A stretch of 64,000 bases of DNA from Prevotella lacticifex (GTDB taxonomy: Bacteria > Bacteroidota > Bacteroidia > Bacteroidales > Bacteroidaceae). A model generated the notes under the pieces. It worked only from the letters and a program-made list of their open reading frames with translations. It was not told where the DNA came from and did no database searches. The number at the start of each line of letters is the position of its first letter. Positions within the stretch are counted from its first letter, which is position 1. The stretch is taken from positions 186,001 to 250,000 of the forward strand of contig NZ_BPTV01000001.1 in assembly GCF_019973375.1 (NCBI RefSeq). The letters run 5' to 3'. The position numbers were made by a program, and so were the translations under genes. Shown here piece by piece: positions 45,765-56,125 of the stretch.

Positions 45765-46466
45765 TTGAAAAAGATTCTGACATTGATATTATTCGCCGCA
45801 GCCATGGCAATCGTGCCGGCAAAGGCGCAGGAAGACCCCGAATACAGGATGGAAATTGGTGTCGGCGGAGGACTTATGGGGTATCTCGGCGACTTCAACG
45901 GCAACCTGACGAAGGACCTTCAGCCCATGGCATCCGTAGTGGCGAGGTATAACTTCAATCCCTACTACGGACTGAAATTCAATTTGCAGACAGGCAAGAT
46001 GAAAGGCTCGTCGGCCGACGTAAAGACTTATTATCCCGCATTCGCCACAAAACCGTACGAGTTTAGCAACACGCTCGTGGGCTTGGACATTACCTTCGAA
46101 TACAACTTCTGGCCCTACGGCACCGGCAGAGACTACCGTGGCGCACAGCGGCTGACACCGTTCATCTTCGGAGGATTGGGCGGCACATACGTCAGCATAA
46201 AGAACGGAGACAAAAAAAGCGACTTTTCGGCAAACGTTCCGATAGGTATCGGACTGAAATATAAAATAAACAAAAGAATGAACCTCGGGGTGGAATGGGC
46301 CATGCACTTCTCGCTGAGCGATGAGCTCGACGGTCAGAAGGACCCGTATGGCATCGTCAGCTCGGGGGCTTTCAAAAACACTGATTGCTACAGCACCTTG
46401 CAGCTGACGCTGACATACAGTTTCTCGGCTCGGTGCCGTACATGCCATAATGAAGATGAAGACTAA
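45765..46466 (+). CDS. DUF6089 outer-membrane beta-barrel protein
   Basis: This 233-aa protein has a signal peptide ([22 protein letters not shown]) and alternating beta-strands ([34 protein letters not shown]) ending in an aromatic strand, typical of small outer-membrane barrels. The start codon is TTG, preceded by ACAGAGG. The end overlaps the start of uppS by 17 nt. This gene order, DUF6089-uppS-bamA, is often seen in Bacteroidota, so it probably takes part in outer-membrane assembly. Confidence 0.85.
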   Translation: MKKILTLILFAAAMAIVPAKAQEDPEYRMEIGVGGGLMGYLGDFNGNLTKDLQPMASVVARYNFNPYYGLKFNLQTGKMKGSSADVKTYYPAFATKPYEFSNTLVGLDITFEYNFWPYGTGRDYRGAQRLTPFIFGGLGGTYVSIKNGDKKSDFSANVPIGIGLKYKINKRMNLGVEWAMHFSLSDELDGQKDPYGIVSSGAFKNTDCYSTLQLTLTYSFSARCRTCHNEDED

Positions 46467-47214
46467 CGAACTCGATATGTCAAGGATTCCACGCCATATT
46501 GCCATCATCATGGACGGCAACGGACGATGGGCCACTGAGCGAAACAAGCCCCGCAGCTACGGCCATCAGGCCGGGGTCGACACCGTAAGGAGAATAACAT
46601 CGGAGTGTACACGTCTCGGGGTGAAATACCTCACGCTCTACACCTTCTCGACAGAGAACTGGAACAGGCCCGCCGAGGAGATTCACGCCCTCATGGGACT
46701 CGTACTCACATCGCTCGAGGACGAGATTTTCATGAAGAACAACGTGAGGTTCCGGGTTATCGGCGACATCGGACGACTGCCGAAAGAGGTGCAGGAGAAA
46801 CTCCACGAGACCGAGGAGCACACGCGCAACAACTCAAAGATGACCATGGTCGTGGCCCTGAGCTACAGCGCACGCTGGGAGATTACCGAGGCCGCACGGC
46901 AGATTGCAGAGCAAGTGAAGAGCGGTGAGCTGAACGCCGACGACATAACCGAGGACACAGTGAGCCAGCGGCTTACGACAAACTTCATGCCCGACCCGGA
47001 GCTGCTCATCAGAACAGGAGGCGAACTGAGAATAAGCAACTACCTGCTATGGCAGATAGCATACTCAGAACTGTACTTCTGCGACACTTACTGGCCCGAC
47101 TTCTCGGAGGAAGACCTCCACAAGGCCATTGCAAGCTACCAGAGCAGACAGAGAAGATTCGGAAAAACAGAGGAACAGGTTGAAACCTCACCCAACGAGG
47201 GGGAGAGCAAATAA
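46450..47214 (+). CDS. uppS: Isoprenyl transferase (undecaprenyl diphosphate synthase)
   Basis: This 254-aa cis-prenyltransferase makes the C55 lipid carrier used for peptidoglycan and O-antigen. It has the substrate motif [12 protein letters not shown], the FSTENWNRP motif and the C-terminal [13 protein letters not shown] sequence ([19 protein letters not shown]). It overlaps the DUF6089 gene and is followed by bamA after 19 nt. Confidence 0.95.
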   Translation: MKMKTNELDMSRIPRHIAIIMDGNGRWATERNKPRSYGHQAGVDTVRRITSECTRLGVKYLTLYTFSTENWNRPAEEIHALMGLVLTSLEDEIFMKNNVRFRVIGDIGRLPKEVQEKLHETEEHTRNNSKMTMVVALSYSARWEITEAARQIAEQVKSGELNADDITEDTVSQRLTTNFMPDPELLIRTGGELRISNYLLWQIAYSELYFCDTYWPDFSEEDLHKAIASYQSRQRRFGKTEEQVETSPNEGESK

Positions 47215-47233
47215 AACATAATATATATAATAT

Positions 47234-49897
47234 ATGTACAGGAACCATCCAGGAATAATACAACACTTGCTGTTGGTAGTTCTCTTTGGCATCTCTATAA
47301 AAGCGTTGGCACAGGAGAAAGTCGTCAACCCGATAATATCGTATGCCGGCAATCCACAGACTGTCGTTATAGGTGGTATAACGACATCGGGGGTGGAAGG
47401 CTACGACGACTATGTGCTCACGGGCATCTCGGGACTCACCGTCGGACAGGAAATCAGTCTGCCGGGAAACGAGATTACCGAGGCCGTGAAGAGGTATTGG
47501 AAGCACGGACTATTCTCCGACGTGTCGATAGCTGCCGACTCCATAGTCGGCGACAAGGTTTATTTGCACATCTATCTGAAGACCAGGCCGCGAGTATCGG
47601 TAATAAACTACATCGGACTGAAGAAGAGCGAGCGCGACGATATGGACAAAAAGCTCGGCATCATCAAGGGCGGACAGATAACGCCGAACATGATTGACCG
47701 CGCCAAAACGCTCGCTAAGAAATACTTTGACGATAAGGGATACAACAACGCAGAGATTTCCATCCGGCAGCGCGACGACGTGGCCAACAAGAACTCGGTG
47801 ATTCTCGACATCGATGTTGACAAAAAGCAGAAGATGAAGGTGCGGAACATCATCATCGACGGCAACAACCAACTGTCGGACAAGAAGTTAAAAGGAGGCC
47901 TCTTCACTAAGGGTGCCTTCAAGAAAATACACGAGGCAGGAAAGTTCGCAAACTTCTTTAAGCCCAAGAAGTACACTCCCGAGAGATGGGAGGAGGCCAA
48001 GAAAAATATCATTACGAAATATAACGAATACGGATACCGCGACGCTGAAATCCTCAAGGACAGCGTATGGAATGTCGACGACAAGCATGTCGATATCTAC
48101 ATCAAGCTCAATGAGGGAAAGAAATATTACATCCGGAATATCACATGGGTGGGCAACACGGTATATTCGACCGACTATCTGTCACGCTTGCTCGACATGA
48201 AGAAGGGCGACGTCTACAATCAGACGTACCTCCACAAGCGTCTGACAGAGGACGAGGATGCCGTAGGAAACGCTTACTGGAACAACGGTTACATCTTCTA
48301 CAGCCTCGATCCAGCCGAGGTAAATATCGTCGGCGACTCCATCGACCTTGAGATGCGCATCTACGAGGGACAGCAGGCCCACATCAGCCATGTGAGGATA
48401 AACGGTAACGACAGGCTCTATGAGAACGTCGTACGGCGCGAACTGCGCACAAAACCGGGCGACCTCTTCTCGAAAGAGGCTCTGCAGCGCTCGGCACGTG
48501 AGCTCGCAAGCATGGGATATTTCGACCCGGAGGCTGTAACGCCTGACGTGAAGCAGAACTACGAGGACGGTACCGTCGACATCAACTGGAACCTCAAGCA
48601 GAAGGGTAACGACCAGGTGGAGCTCTCGCTCGGATGGGGTCAGACGGGTATCATTGGCCGTGTGGGACTGAAACTGACCAATTTCTCAATGGCAAATCTC
48701 TTCCACAAAAACGGGAAACGCCACGGAATAATGCCTATCGGCGACGGTGAGACCCTACAGATCGGTGCCCAGACCAACGGTACTTACTACCAGAGCTACA
48801 ACGCCAGCTACTCGACAAACTGGCTCGGAGGCAAGAGGCCTATACAGTTCAGCGTCGGAATGTACTACTCGAAGCAGACCGACGTGTCGAGCAGATACTA
48901 TAATCAGGGCTATCTCCAGAACTACTACAATTATTATTACGGCTCGGGCAGCTACGGTTACAACAACTACGAGAACTATTACGACCCGAACACGTACGTG
49001 AAGATGTTGGGGGTGAACATCGGATGGGGCAAGCGCCTGCGCTGGCCTGACGACTATTTCACGCTGACAATGCAGCTCGCATACAACAGATACATGCTGA
49101 AGAACTGGAGATACTTCCTGATGCGCAACGGCGATGCCAACAACATCAACCTCAGCGTTTCCCTCAACCGATCGTCGACGGATAACCAGCTCTATCCACG
49201 ACGGGGCTCGGAATTCACCGCCAGCGTCACCCTCACCCCGCCATGGTCAGTGTTCAACAACAAGGACTATAAGCATCTGGCCACCGACGCCAACTCGTCA
49301 ACATTCGAGCAGGAACAGCAGGAGAAGTACAAGTGGATTGAATACCACAAGTGGAAATTCCAGGGAAGGATGTTTACAGCCCTCACCAGCGGACAGAAAT
49401 GCTTCGTACTCATGACAAGAGTGGAGATGGGTCTGCTCGGACACTATAACAAGTACAACAAGAGCCCGTTCGAGACGTACTACATGGGTGGTGACGGTAT
49501 GAGCGGATACTCCACTGGATATGCTGAGGAGACTATCGGACTGCGCGGTTACGACAACGGTTCGATATCGCAGAGTGCCGCTGCCAAGGCCGGAGTGGGA
49601 AGCTACAACGCCTACGCCTACGACAGATTCTCGCTCGAGCTGCGCTATCCGTTCCTCTTGGGAAATACCACTATCTATGGACTCGGATTCGTAGAGGCCG
49701 GTAACTCATGGTACAACACCAGCGACTTCAACCCGTTCGACATGAAACGCTCGGCGGGTATCGGTATCCGTATCAACCTGCCAATGGTCGGACTCATGGG
49801 TATCGACTGGGCATACGGTTTCGACAAGGTCTTCACGGGTACACGATGGGAGAAAGGCGGAAGCAACTTCCACTTCATCCTCGGACAGGAGTTCTAA
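47234..49897 (+). CDS. bamA: Outer-membrane protein assembly factor BamA
   Basis: This 887-aa protein inserts beta-barrel proteins into the outer membrane. A signal peptide precedes about five POTRA domains (to about residue 430; for example VRNIIIDGNNQLSDKKLKGG and ISHVRINGNDRLYENVVRRE), then a 16-strand barrel ending in RWEKGGSNFHFILGQEF with a terminal phenylalanine. The barrel has the lid-lock type VGLRGY/GLRGYDNG motif (ETIGLRGYDNG). A tyrosine-rich loop (about residues 560-590, YYNYYYGSGSYGYNNY) is unusual and probably surface exposed. Confidence 0.95.
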   Translation: MYRNHPGIIQHLLLVVLFGISIKALAQEKVVNPIISYAGNPQTVVIGGITTSGVEGYDDYVLTGISGLTVGQEISLPGNEITEAVKRYWKHGLFSDVSIAADSIVGDKVYLHIYLKTRPRVSVINYIGLKKSERDDMDKKLGIIKGGQITPNMIDRAKTLAKKYFDDKGYNNAEISIRQRDDVANKNSVILDIDVDKKQKMKVRNIIIDGNNQLSDKKLKGGLFTKGAFKKIHEAGKFANFFKPKKYTPERWEEAKKNIITKYNEYGYRDAEILKDSVWNVDDKHVDIYIKLNEGKKYYIRNITWVGNTVYSTDYLSRLLDMKKGDVYNQTYLHKRLTEDEDAVGNAYWNNGYIFYSLDPAEVNIVGDSIDLEMRIYEGQQAHISHVRINGNDRLYENVVRRELRTKPGDLFSKEALQRSARELASMGYFDPEAVTPDVKQNYEDGTVDINWNLKQKGNDQVELSLGWGQTGIIGRVGLKLTNFSMANLFHKNGKRHGIMPIGDGETLQIGAQTNGTYYQSYNASYSTNWLGGKRPIQFSVGMYYSKQTDVSSRYYNQGYLQNYYNYYYGSGSYGYNNYENYYDPNTYVKMLGVNIGWGKRLRWPDDYFTLTMQLAYNRYMLKNWRYFLMRNGDANNINLSVSLNRSSTDNQLYPRRGSEFTASVTLTPPWSVFNNKDYKHLATDANSSTFEQEQQEKYKWIEYHKWKFQGRMFTALTSGQKCFVLMTRVEMGLLGHYNKYNKSPFETYYMGGDGMSGYSTGYAEETIGLRGYDNGSISQSAAAKAGVGSYNAYAYDRFSLELRYPFLLGNTTIYGLGFVEAGNSWYNTSDFNPFDMKRSAGIGIRINLPMVGLMGIDWAYGFDKVFTGTRWEKGGSNFHFILGQEF

Positions 49898-49984
49898 ACG
49901 ATACCTCCCTGCGGCATAACTGCTTAGACAATTGCGGCAGGACGATAATAAAAAAATTACGATTTAAAAAGAAAGGCTACATAA

Positions 49985-50506
49985 ATGAAAAAGAAGGTTT
50001 TGATGTTGGCATTGATGCTCATGACAGTCATGACCATGAGTGCCCAGAAGTTTGCTCTCATCGATATGGAGTACATTCTGAAGAACGTTCCGGCCTACGA
50101 GCGCGCCAACGAACAGCTCAATCAGGTCAGCAAGAAATGGCAAGCCGAGGTCGAGGCTCTCAACACGGAGGCCAGCACACTATACAAGAACTACCAGAAC
50201 GAGGTGGTGTTCCTCTCGCAGGAGCAGAAAAAACAGCGCCAGGACGATATCCTCGCAAAGGAAAAGGAGGCTTCGGAGCTCAAGAAGAAGTACTTCGGAC
50301 CGGAGGGCGAGCTCTTCAAGAAGCGTGAAGCACTCATGACTCCTATCCAGGACGAGATTTACAATGCCGTAAAGGACATCGCCGACCAGAGGGGCTACAG
50401 CCTCGTTGTCGACCGTTCGGCCAACGCGGGAATCGTTTTCGGCTCGCCGAAGATTGACATTTCCAACGAGGTATTGCAGAAACTCGGCTACAGCAACGAC
50501 CAGTAA
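49985..50506 (+). CDS. OmpH/Skp family periplasmic chaperone (1 of 3)
   Basis: This 173-aa protein has a signal peptide (MKKKVLMLALMLMTVMTMSAQ) and the Skp layout: a beta segment (KFALIDMEYILKNVPAY), a long charged coiled coil, and a closing strand (YSLVVDRSANAGIVF). It should hold unfolded outer-membrane proteins in the periplasm for BamA. It is the first of three paralogues after bamA. Confidence 0.9.
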   Translation: MKKKVLMLALMLMTVMTMSAQKFALIDMEYILKNVPAYERANEQLNQVSKKWQAEVEALNTEASTLYKNYQNEVVFLSQEQKKQRQDDILAKEKEASELKKKYFGPEGELFKKREALMTPIQDEIYNAVKDIADQRGYSLVVDRSANAGIVFGSPKIDISNEVLQKLGYSNDQ

Positions 50507-50578
50507 ACGGCCGCGACAGCCACTGATTGAATCACGAATTAACACATTAAATAATATTATAACTACAAAACGAAGAAG

Positions 50579-51085
50579 ATGAAAAAACTGATTTTAATGT
50601 TGATGCTCTTAGCACCAATGACAATGTTCGCACAGACAAAGTTCGGTTACATCGACTCCCAGGCTTTCCTCGAGTCGCTTCCTGAGGCTCAGGCAGTCCA
50701 GAAGGCTCTCCAGGCAAAGGGCGACGAGTACCAGAAGAACCTCAAGGCCATGCAGGACGAACTGGAGCGCAAGGCCAAGGACTACGATGCTCAGAAGGCT
50801 ACGATGAGTACCACTAAGCAGGAGGAGACCGAGAAGCAGCTGCAGGATATGTACACAAAGATCCAGCAGACCGCTCAGGACAACCAGAAGGCCTTCAACG
50901 ATGAGCAGCAGAAGCAGCTCGGCCCGATCCTCGACAAGGTTCGCACAGCCATCCAGAACGTTGCCAAGGCTGGAAAGTATGTCTACATCATGGAGAAAAA
51001 CGCCGGTCAGCCCCTGTACATCAACGAGACCCTCAGCGATGATGTCTCGGCACAGGTCAAGACGGAGTATAACAAGCTAAAATAA
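50579..51085 (+). CDS. OmpH/Skp family periplasmic chaperone (2 of 3)
   Basis: This 168-aa paralogue has a signal peptide (MKKLILMLMLLAPMTMFAQ), KFGYIDSQAFLESLPEAQ, a glutamine- and lysine-rich coiled coil, and the closing strand KYVYIMEKNAGQPLYIN. It starts 72 nt after the previous gene. Codons are of the type seen in highly expressed genes (GCT, CTC, AAG), suggesting it is the main copy. Confidence 0.9.
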   Translation: MKKLILMLMLLAPMTMFAQTKFGYIDSQAFLESLPEAQAVQKALQAKGDEYQKNLKAMQDELERKAKDYDAQKATMSTTKQEETEKQLQDMYTKIQQTAQDNQKAFNDEQQKQLGPILDKVRTAIQNVAKAGKYVYIMEKNAGQPLYINETLSDDVSAQVKTEYNKLK

Positions 51086-51169
51086 AACTATTGTATCTAA
51101 GTAATGAAAGTTCTGTAGTGCTGCTCCGGAAAGGGGCGGGCGCTGCAGACTTTTGTCTTTTTTAGCAAT

Positions 51170-51694
51170 ATGAAGAAACTGTTTCTCGCTTTACTGTTGA
51201 CGGTATTAATGCCGTCGGCCATCTGCGCGCAGACCGTACCGGCACCGGCACGCTATGGCTATTTCAGCTATAAGAAGGTTCTCAAGGCCATGGACGGCTA
51301 TTCGATAGTGCGCCATAACATCGACCAACTGCGCAACCAGTACACTGCCGAGGCCAAAAGGTCGGAGGAGGACTTCAACACCAAGTATGAGGCTTTCCTC
51401 GATGAGCAGGCCGGACTGGCTTCAAACATCCGCAAGAAGCGTCAGGCCGAGATTATGGACCTGATGGAAAAGAACATCGCTTTCAAGAAAGAGGCCGAAA
51501 AACTCATTAGCGCCGCGGAGAACAGTGCTACCGATTCGCTCTGCCGTCTCATCGACAACGCAGCACGGGAGGTAGGACAGGAGCATGGACTGGCTTTCGT
51601 TTTCAACACCGACAACCACAGCGTTCCCTTCGTCAACCCACAGTACTGCGACGACATCACAACGGCCATAGAGGAGAAACTCGCCAAGAAATAA
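51170..51694 (+). CDS. OmpH/Skp family periplasmic chaperone (3 of 3)
   Basis: This 174-aa paralogue has a signal peptide (MKKLFLALLLTVLMPSAICAQ), RYGYFSYKKVLKAMDGY, a coiled coil, and the closing segment LAFVFNTDNHSVPFVN. It is the most diverged of the three, with extra cysteine near the C-terminus. murI follows 75 nt downstream. Confidence 0.87.
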   Translation: MKKLFLALLLTVLMPSAICAQTVPAPARYGYFSYKKVLKAMDGYSIVRHNIDQLRNQYTAEAKRSEEDFNTKYEAFLDEQAGLASNIRKKRQAEIMDLMEKNIAFKKEAEKLISAAENSATDSLCRLIDNAAREVGQEHGLAFVFNTDNHSVPFVNPQYCDDITTAIEEKLAKK

Positions 51695-51769
51695 GCGGCC
51701 GAAGGTGCTTACCGGTGAACGAAAGCGCACCACCTCTGACCGCAAAACAAGTTATTACCGAGTAATATT

Positions 51770-52612
51770 ATGGACAATCAACTTTCACAAAATCCAGGAC
51801 CAATTGGAGTATTCGACTCTGGTTATGGCGGTCTGACGATCCTCCACGGCATCCGTCAGCTGCTTCCCGACTACGACTATATATACCTTGGCGACAACGC
51901 GAGGGCCCCTTACGGCTCCCGTTCGTTCGATATCGTCTACGAGTTCACCCGTCAGGCCGTTGTCAAACTCTTCTCCATGGGTTGCCATCTCGTCATCATC
52001 GGCTGCAACACTGCATCAGCAAAGGCTCTCAGGAGCATCCAGCAGCGCGATCTGCCGGAACTCGACCCATCGCGCCGCGTACTTGGTGTTATACGTCCTA
52101 CGGCCGAAATTATAGGCAATCTGACCGTCTCGCGCCACGTAGGACTGCTCGCCACTGAGGGAACGGTGAGGAGCCAGAGCTACAATATGGAGATAAAGAA
52201 GCTGTGGCCCGACATTACCGTCACCGGCGTCGCCTGCCCGTTGTGGGTGCCAATAATCGAAAATAACGAGGCCGACAGTCCCGGTGCCGACTATTTTGTG
52301 AAAAAACGCATCGACCATATCATGCGTCTCGACCCGCAAATCGACGCTCTCATCCTCGGATGCACCCACTACCCCATCCTCATGCCGAAGATTATGAAGT
52401 ATGTTCCTAACGGAGTGCGCATCGTGCCGCAGAGCGAATATGTCGCCGACAGCCTCAAAGACTATCTCTCGCGTCACCCCGAGATGGACAAGATGTGCAC
52501 TAAAGGAGCCACAGCACAGTTCTACACCACCGAGAGCGCGGATAAATTCACCGAGAACGCACGTATCTTCCTGCCTGAGGATATCGATGTTAAGCACGTA
52601 GAACTCGAATAG
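51770..52612 (+). CDS. murI: Glutamate racemase
   Basis: This 280-aa enzyme supplies D-glutamate for peptidoglycan. The two catalytic cysteines are in IGCNTASAKAL and LGCTHYPILMP, and the N-terminal motif VFDSGYGGLTI is intact. It closes the envelope operon that starts near 44400. Confidence 0.95.
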   Translation: MDNQLSQNPGPIGVFDSGYGGLTILHGIRQLLPDYDYIYLGDNARAPYGSRSFDIVYEFTRQAVVKLFSMGCHLVIIGCNTASAKALRSIQQRDLPELDPSRRVLGVIRPTAEIIGNLTVSRHVGLLATEGTVRSQSYNMEIKKLWPDITVTGVACPLWVPIIENNEADSPGADYFVKKRIDHIMRLDPQIDALILGCTHYPILMPKIMKYVPNGVRIVPQSEYVADSLKDYLSRHPEMDKMCTKGATAQFYTTESADKFTENARIFLPEDIDVKHVELE

Positions 52613-52694
52613 CCGGCATCGCAAGGCTCACGGTATAATCCAACACCGGGACCGTTCCGGTAATGTCTCCGCAACCAAAATATTATTCGGTCAG

Positions 52695-52840
52695 GGTCAC
52701 GGCTCTTTCATTTTAAATTTTGAACGACATGGCATGATTGTAGCCTTGATAGCCTCCGACAGATGATTACTACATAGTATGATGTAGATGGTGTGGCTCT
52801 ATTCATCCGTCTATATTATTTAGCAGGATCATGGAGCAAC
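52695..52840 (+). mobile_element. Solo end of an ISAs1-related element
   Basis: CACGGCTCTTTCATTTTAAATTT... resembles the left tip of the elements at 13441 and 25849, and the following 100 bp (CATGGCATGATTGTAG, GATGATGTAGATGGT-like) resemble the inside of the 25849 element. No second end or target duplication was found, so this is a decayed remnant. Confidence 0.55.
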
Positions 52841-52867
52841 AAGAGAATACCGGCAATAAGATGTAAA

Positions 52868-53053
52868 AATAATTCAGACAATTCTACGTTTTATTCCACC
52901 TTTATAAAACGCTGAATATCAACGTGTTACTAATACATGCCGTTTTGCGTTCTAATACGGGCCGTTTTAGGACGCAAAACGGACCGTTTGACAAGCCGAA
53001 ACGGGCCGTTTTAGAACGCCAAATGGCATGTTTGGGAATGGTGTAAAGATATT
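52868..53053 (-). repeat. 22-bp-period palindrome array, copy 3
   Basis: Five units lie at exact 22-bp steps: ATACATGCCGTTT (52933), ATACGGGCCGTTT (52955), AAACGGACCGTTT (52977), AAACGGGCCGTTT (52999) and AAATGGCATGTTT (53021). Relative to the other copies the array is inverted: the flank CATTCCCAAACATG lies at its right on the minus strand. It sits between the convergent ends of murI and cysS. Confidence 0.85.
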
Positions 53054-53154
53054 TCGATATTGGTTTGTTGTCGCGTTGTCCTTTCCGGGCTGTAAGTATG
53101 ATAGAGAAGGCAGGGCGGTTCCAGAACGAGCCTACGACCATTTGTAACCCCAAC

Positions 53155-53217
53155 AACGCTAAGAGCGGAGAACGTACGCGACCGAAACCGGTCCATACAT
53201 TCCCCGCTCTTAGCGTT
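53155..53217 (-). terminator. Terminator of cysS
   Basis: AACGCTAAGAGCGG (53155-53168) pairs perfectly with CCGCTCTTAGCGTT (53204-53217), 29 bp past the cysS stop codon. The loop is about 35 bp. Confidence 0.7.
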
Positions 53218-53245
53218 ATTATCTCACGTTTTTGCCGGCTGTCTA

Positions 53246-54733
53246 TCAGCTGTTCAGCTTCCAGGTGGCACCATCCTTGGTGTCCTTAATCTCGAAACCG
53301 TCCTTGGCAAGTTCGTCCCTGATGCGGTCGGAAGTAGCCCAGTCCTTGGCAGCCTTAGCTTTTGCCCTGAGGTCGAGGACCATATCGACAACCTTTCCGA
53401 AGGCTTCCTCACGCTTACTGTTATTGCCGCTGCGCTCATCCTTGAGTCCCAAGAGGTCGAAGGTGAAGAGGTTGAACGTATCGGTAAGCTCTTTCAGGTC
53501 GTCAGCGCTAATCTGTGCCTTGTGGTCGAGGATGGAATTGATGACGTGTGTGGCCTCGAAGAGGTTGCTTATGACAAGCGGCGTCTGCAGGTCATCGTTC
53601 ATAGCGTCGTAGCATTTCTGCCTCAGAGCGGCCACGAGCTCATGTGTCTTAGCATCGCTGGCATCGGAAGCCTGTACCCGTTTCAGGTCGTCGACGGCCG
53701 ACATCAGCCTCTGATAGCCCTTCTCAGCGGCCTTCAGAGCCTCATTCGAGAAGTCGACGGTGCCACGATAGTGGGCAGAGAGGATGAAGAAGCGTATCGT
53801 CATTGGCGAGTAAGCCTGGTCGAGCGTAGGATGATTACCCGTAAAGAACTGCTCCAGAGTAATGAAATTGCCGAGCGACTTTCCCATTTTCTGGCCGTTG
53901 ATGGTAATCATATTATTGTGCATCCAGTACTTCACCATCTGGTCGCCCTGCGAAGCCACAGCCTGAGCAATCTCACACTCGTGGTGCGGGAATACGAGAT
54001 CCATTCCTCCTCCGTGTATATCGAAGTGATTGCCAAGGTATTTACGTCCCATGGCCGTGCACTCGCAGTGCCATCCGGGGAATCCGTCACTCCACGGACT
54101 CGGCCACCGCATGATATGCTCCGGCATGGCCTTCTTCCACAAAGCGAAGTCCGCCTGATTGTGTTTCTCCGTCGTACCGGCCAGTTCGCGGCTTTTGTTG
54201 ACTATATCGCGCAGGTTTCGTCCCGAAAGTACGCCATAGTGATACTTTTTGTCGTACTTTTCGACATCGAAATATACCGATCCGTTGCTCTCATACGCAT
54301 AGCCGTTGTTGAGAATTTCCTTCACGAGCTGCTCCTGTTCGATGATATGTCCGGTGGCATGCGGCTCTATCGACGGCGGCAGAACGTTCAGCGCGCGCAT
54401 CGCATCGTGGTAGCGGTTAGTGTAATACTGCGCTATCTCCATGGGCTCAAGCTGCTCGAGACGGGCCTTCTTCTCTATTTTGTCGTCGCCTTCGTCGGCA
54501 TCGTGCTCAAGATGGCCTACGTCAGTGATGTTCCGGACGTAGCGAACCTTGTATCCGATGTGCTGAAGGTAGCGGAAAAGGATGTCGAAAGTGATTGCCG
54601 GACGGGCATGTCCGAGGTGCGGGTCGCCGTAAACGGTTGGTCCGCAGACATACATTCCCACGTGGGGCGCATTGATAGGCTTGAAGAGCTCCTTCTGCCT
54701 GTGAAGCGTATTGTAAATTATCAAGTTCTGCAT
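53246..54733 (-). CDS. cysS: Cysteinyl-tRNA synthetase
   Basis: This 495-aa class I synthetase charges tRNA-Cys. It has the HIGH-like motif [15 protein letters not shown], the zinc-binding residues (CGPTVYG, then [10 protein letters not shown] and HHECEIAQ) and the KMSKS-like motif [11 protein letters not shown]. The start MQNLIIYNT at 54733 lies 4 nt after the thioesterase stop, so it is the last gene of the minus-strand cluster. Confidence 0.95.
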   Translation of the reverse strand: MQNLIIYNTLHRQKELFKPINAPHVGMYVCGPTVYGDPHLGHARPAITFDILFRYLQHIGYKVRYVRNITDVGHLEHDADEGDDKIEKKARLEQLEPMEIAQYYTNRYHDAMRALNVLPPSIEPHATGHIIEQEQLVKEILNNGYAYESNGSVYFDVEKYDKKYHYGVLSGRNLRDIVNKSRELAGTTEKHNQADFALWKKAMPEHIMRWPSPWSDGFPGWHCECTAMGRKYLGNHFDIHGGGMDLVFPHHECEIAQAVASQGDQMVKYWMHNNMITINGQKMGKSLGNFITLEQFFTGNHPTLDQAYSPMTIRFFILSAHYRGTVDFSNEALKAAEKGYQRLMSAVDDLKRVQASDASDAKTHELVAALRQKCYDAMNDDLQTPLVISNLFEATHVINSILDHKAQISADDLKELTDTFNLFTFDLLGLKDERSGNNSKREEAFGKVVDMVLDLRAKAKAAKDWATSDRIRDELAKDGFEIKDTKDGATWKLNS

Positions 54734-54737
54734 AATA

Positions 54738-55235
54738 TTATTGATTTTTGTTGTTTTCACCTAAATATTTTTTCTGCCAGTCCGTATAGTAGTCCGGCAG
54801 GTCCACCATCAGATTTCCGTCAGGCCCTATGAACAGCTGCACCGACTCCCCCGTACAGCACAGCTTGCCGTCACTCTCGCGGTAAATGGCATATTCATAG
54901 TCGAGACGGGCCCCGGGATGGTAGTTATAGCGAGTGTGGACGACCGCCACATCGTTGAGACCGAGAGGCGAATGGTAATGGACATGAAGGTCGTAGACAG
55001 GCGCGTAGATGCCTTCACGCTCCATATCGGCATATCCAATGCCCGGATAATGGCGTCCGAACGACTCCCGTCCATCCTCGAAGTACTTGACATACGATCC
55101 ATGCCAGACACACCGCATAGAGTCGATCTCGCTGAATTTGACCTTTATCCGCGTGATATCCTCGAGTTGGCGGGTAGCCGGCATCGGCTCCAAATTATCC
55201 TTTTCCTTCTTCATCTGTTCTCTTACGTTTGTCAT
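54738..55235 (-). CDS. Hotdog-fold acyl-CoA/ACP thioesterase
   Basis: This 165-aa protein has the 4-hydroxybenzoyl-CoA thioesterase-type fold: [30 protein letters not shown] includes the conserved aspartate and WH/Y positions, followed by [17 protein letters not shown]. It should release acyl groups from CoA or ACP. It lies downstream of fabG (158 bp gap) and upstream of cysS (4 nt), so its place in the fatty-acyl cluster is likely but not certain. Confidence 0.82.
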   Translation of the reverse strand: MTNVREQMKKEKDNLEPMPATRQLEDITRIKVKFSEIDSMRCVWHGSYVKYFEDGRESFGRHYPGIGYADMEREGIYAPVYDLHVHYHSPLGLNDVAVVHTRYNYHPGARLDYEYAIYRESDGKLCCTGESVQLFIGPDGNLMVDLPDYYTDWQKKYLGENNKNQ

Positions 55236-55393
55236 TTCCGTTATATCGTCGTCACTAACAGGCCATTATGGACATATCTCCCAAATGAAACAGGGCTTGA
55301 TTTCCGACCTCACGAGCATCGTTCTTGGGCAATACGGAAACATCATTCCGCCGCCGCAACCATTCTCTTAGGGCTGAAATCCGCCACTGGTCA

Positions 55394-56122
55394 TTAAGTA
55401 TAGAGTCCTCCGTTTATCGAGATGACATTGCCGGTGATATATCCTGCGTCGTCCGAAGCGAGGAAACCGATGAGCGCGGCCACCTCCTCCGGTTCACCGA
55501 AGCGGCGTGCCGGAATCGTCTTTTTCAGTCCGTCCTCATCGAGATCCGATGTCATATCGGTCTTGATGAATCCCGGTGCCACGGCATTTACCGTAATATT
55601 CTTCCTCGCCACCTCCTGGGCAAGGGCCTTAGTAGCAGCGATTATGCCGCCTTTAGCCGCCGAATAGTTAGTCTGTCCGGGCAGGCCCTTGATGCCGCTG
55701 AGACTGGCCATATTGATTATTCTGCCGAACTTATGGAACTGCATCATCGGAATGAGCGGTTTTGTGACGTTGAAGAATCCGTTGAGCGTGGTGTTCAGCA
55801 CCGCCGTCCAGTCCTCGTCGGGCATGAGAGCGAGCAGATTGTCGCGCCGAATGCCCGCGTTGTTCACCAATATCGCCACATAATCGTCGGGATGAGCCTG
55901 CTGCCAGTCGTCGATAGCCTTCCGCGACGATGCCGCATCGGCCACGTCGAACTGCAGCAGCTCGCCGTCCTGACCCTCTTTCCGTACGAGTTCGAGGGTT
56001 TCCTCAGCTTTTTCACTATTGTGAACGAAGTTTATCAGTATGCGATAGCCCATCCGGGCCAGTCTCACACATGCCGCCCGTCCTATTCCGCGGCTTCCTC
56101 CGGTTACTAATGCGTATCTCAT
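55394..56122 (-). CDS. fabG: 3-oxoacyl-ACP reductase, FabG type
   Basis: This 242-aa short-chain reductase has the NADPH motif TGGSRGIGRA, NNAG, the catalytic YSAAKGG and the C-terminal ITGNVISINGGLYT. It should reduce 3-oxoacyl groups on the acyl carrier protein encoded nearby. The stop-start spacing to the FAD oxidoreductase upstream is 3 nt. Whether it serves general fatty-acid synthesis or only this cluster cannot be told. Confidence 0.9.
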   Translation of the reverse strand: MRYALVTGGSRGIGRAACVRLARMGYRILINFVHNSEKAEETLELVRKEGQDGELLQFDVADAASSRKAIDDWQQAHPDDYVAILVNNAGIRRDNLLALMPDEDWTAVLNTTLNGFFNVTKPLIPMMQFHKFGRIINMASLSGIKGLPGQTNYSAAKGGIIAATKALAQEVARKNITVNAVAPGFIKTDMTSDLDEDGLKKTIPARRFGEPEEVAALIGFLASDDAGYITGNVISINGGLYT

Positions 56123-56125
56123 TTT

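Noticed and set aside
52868..53053. CRISPR-like array
   Set aside because: The repeat unit is a 13-bp palindrome with 9-bp spacers, much too short for CRISPR, and no cas genes are present. It is treated as a palindrome array.
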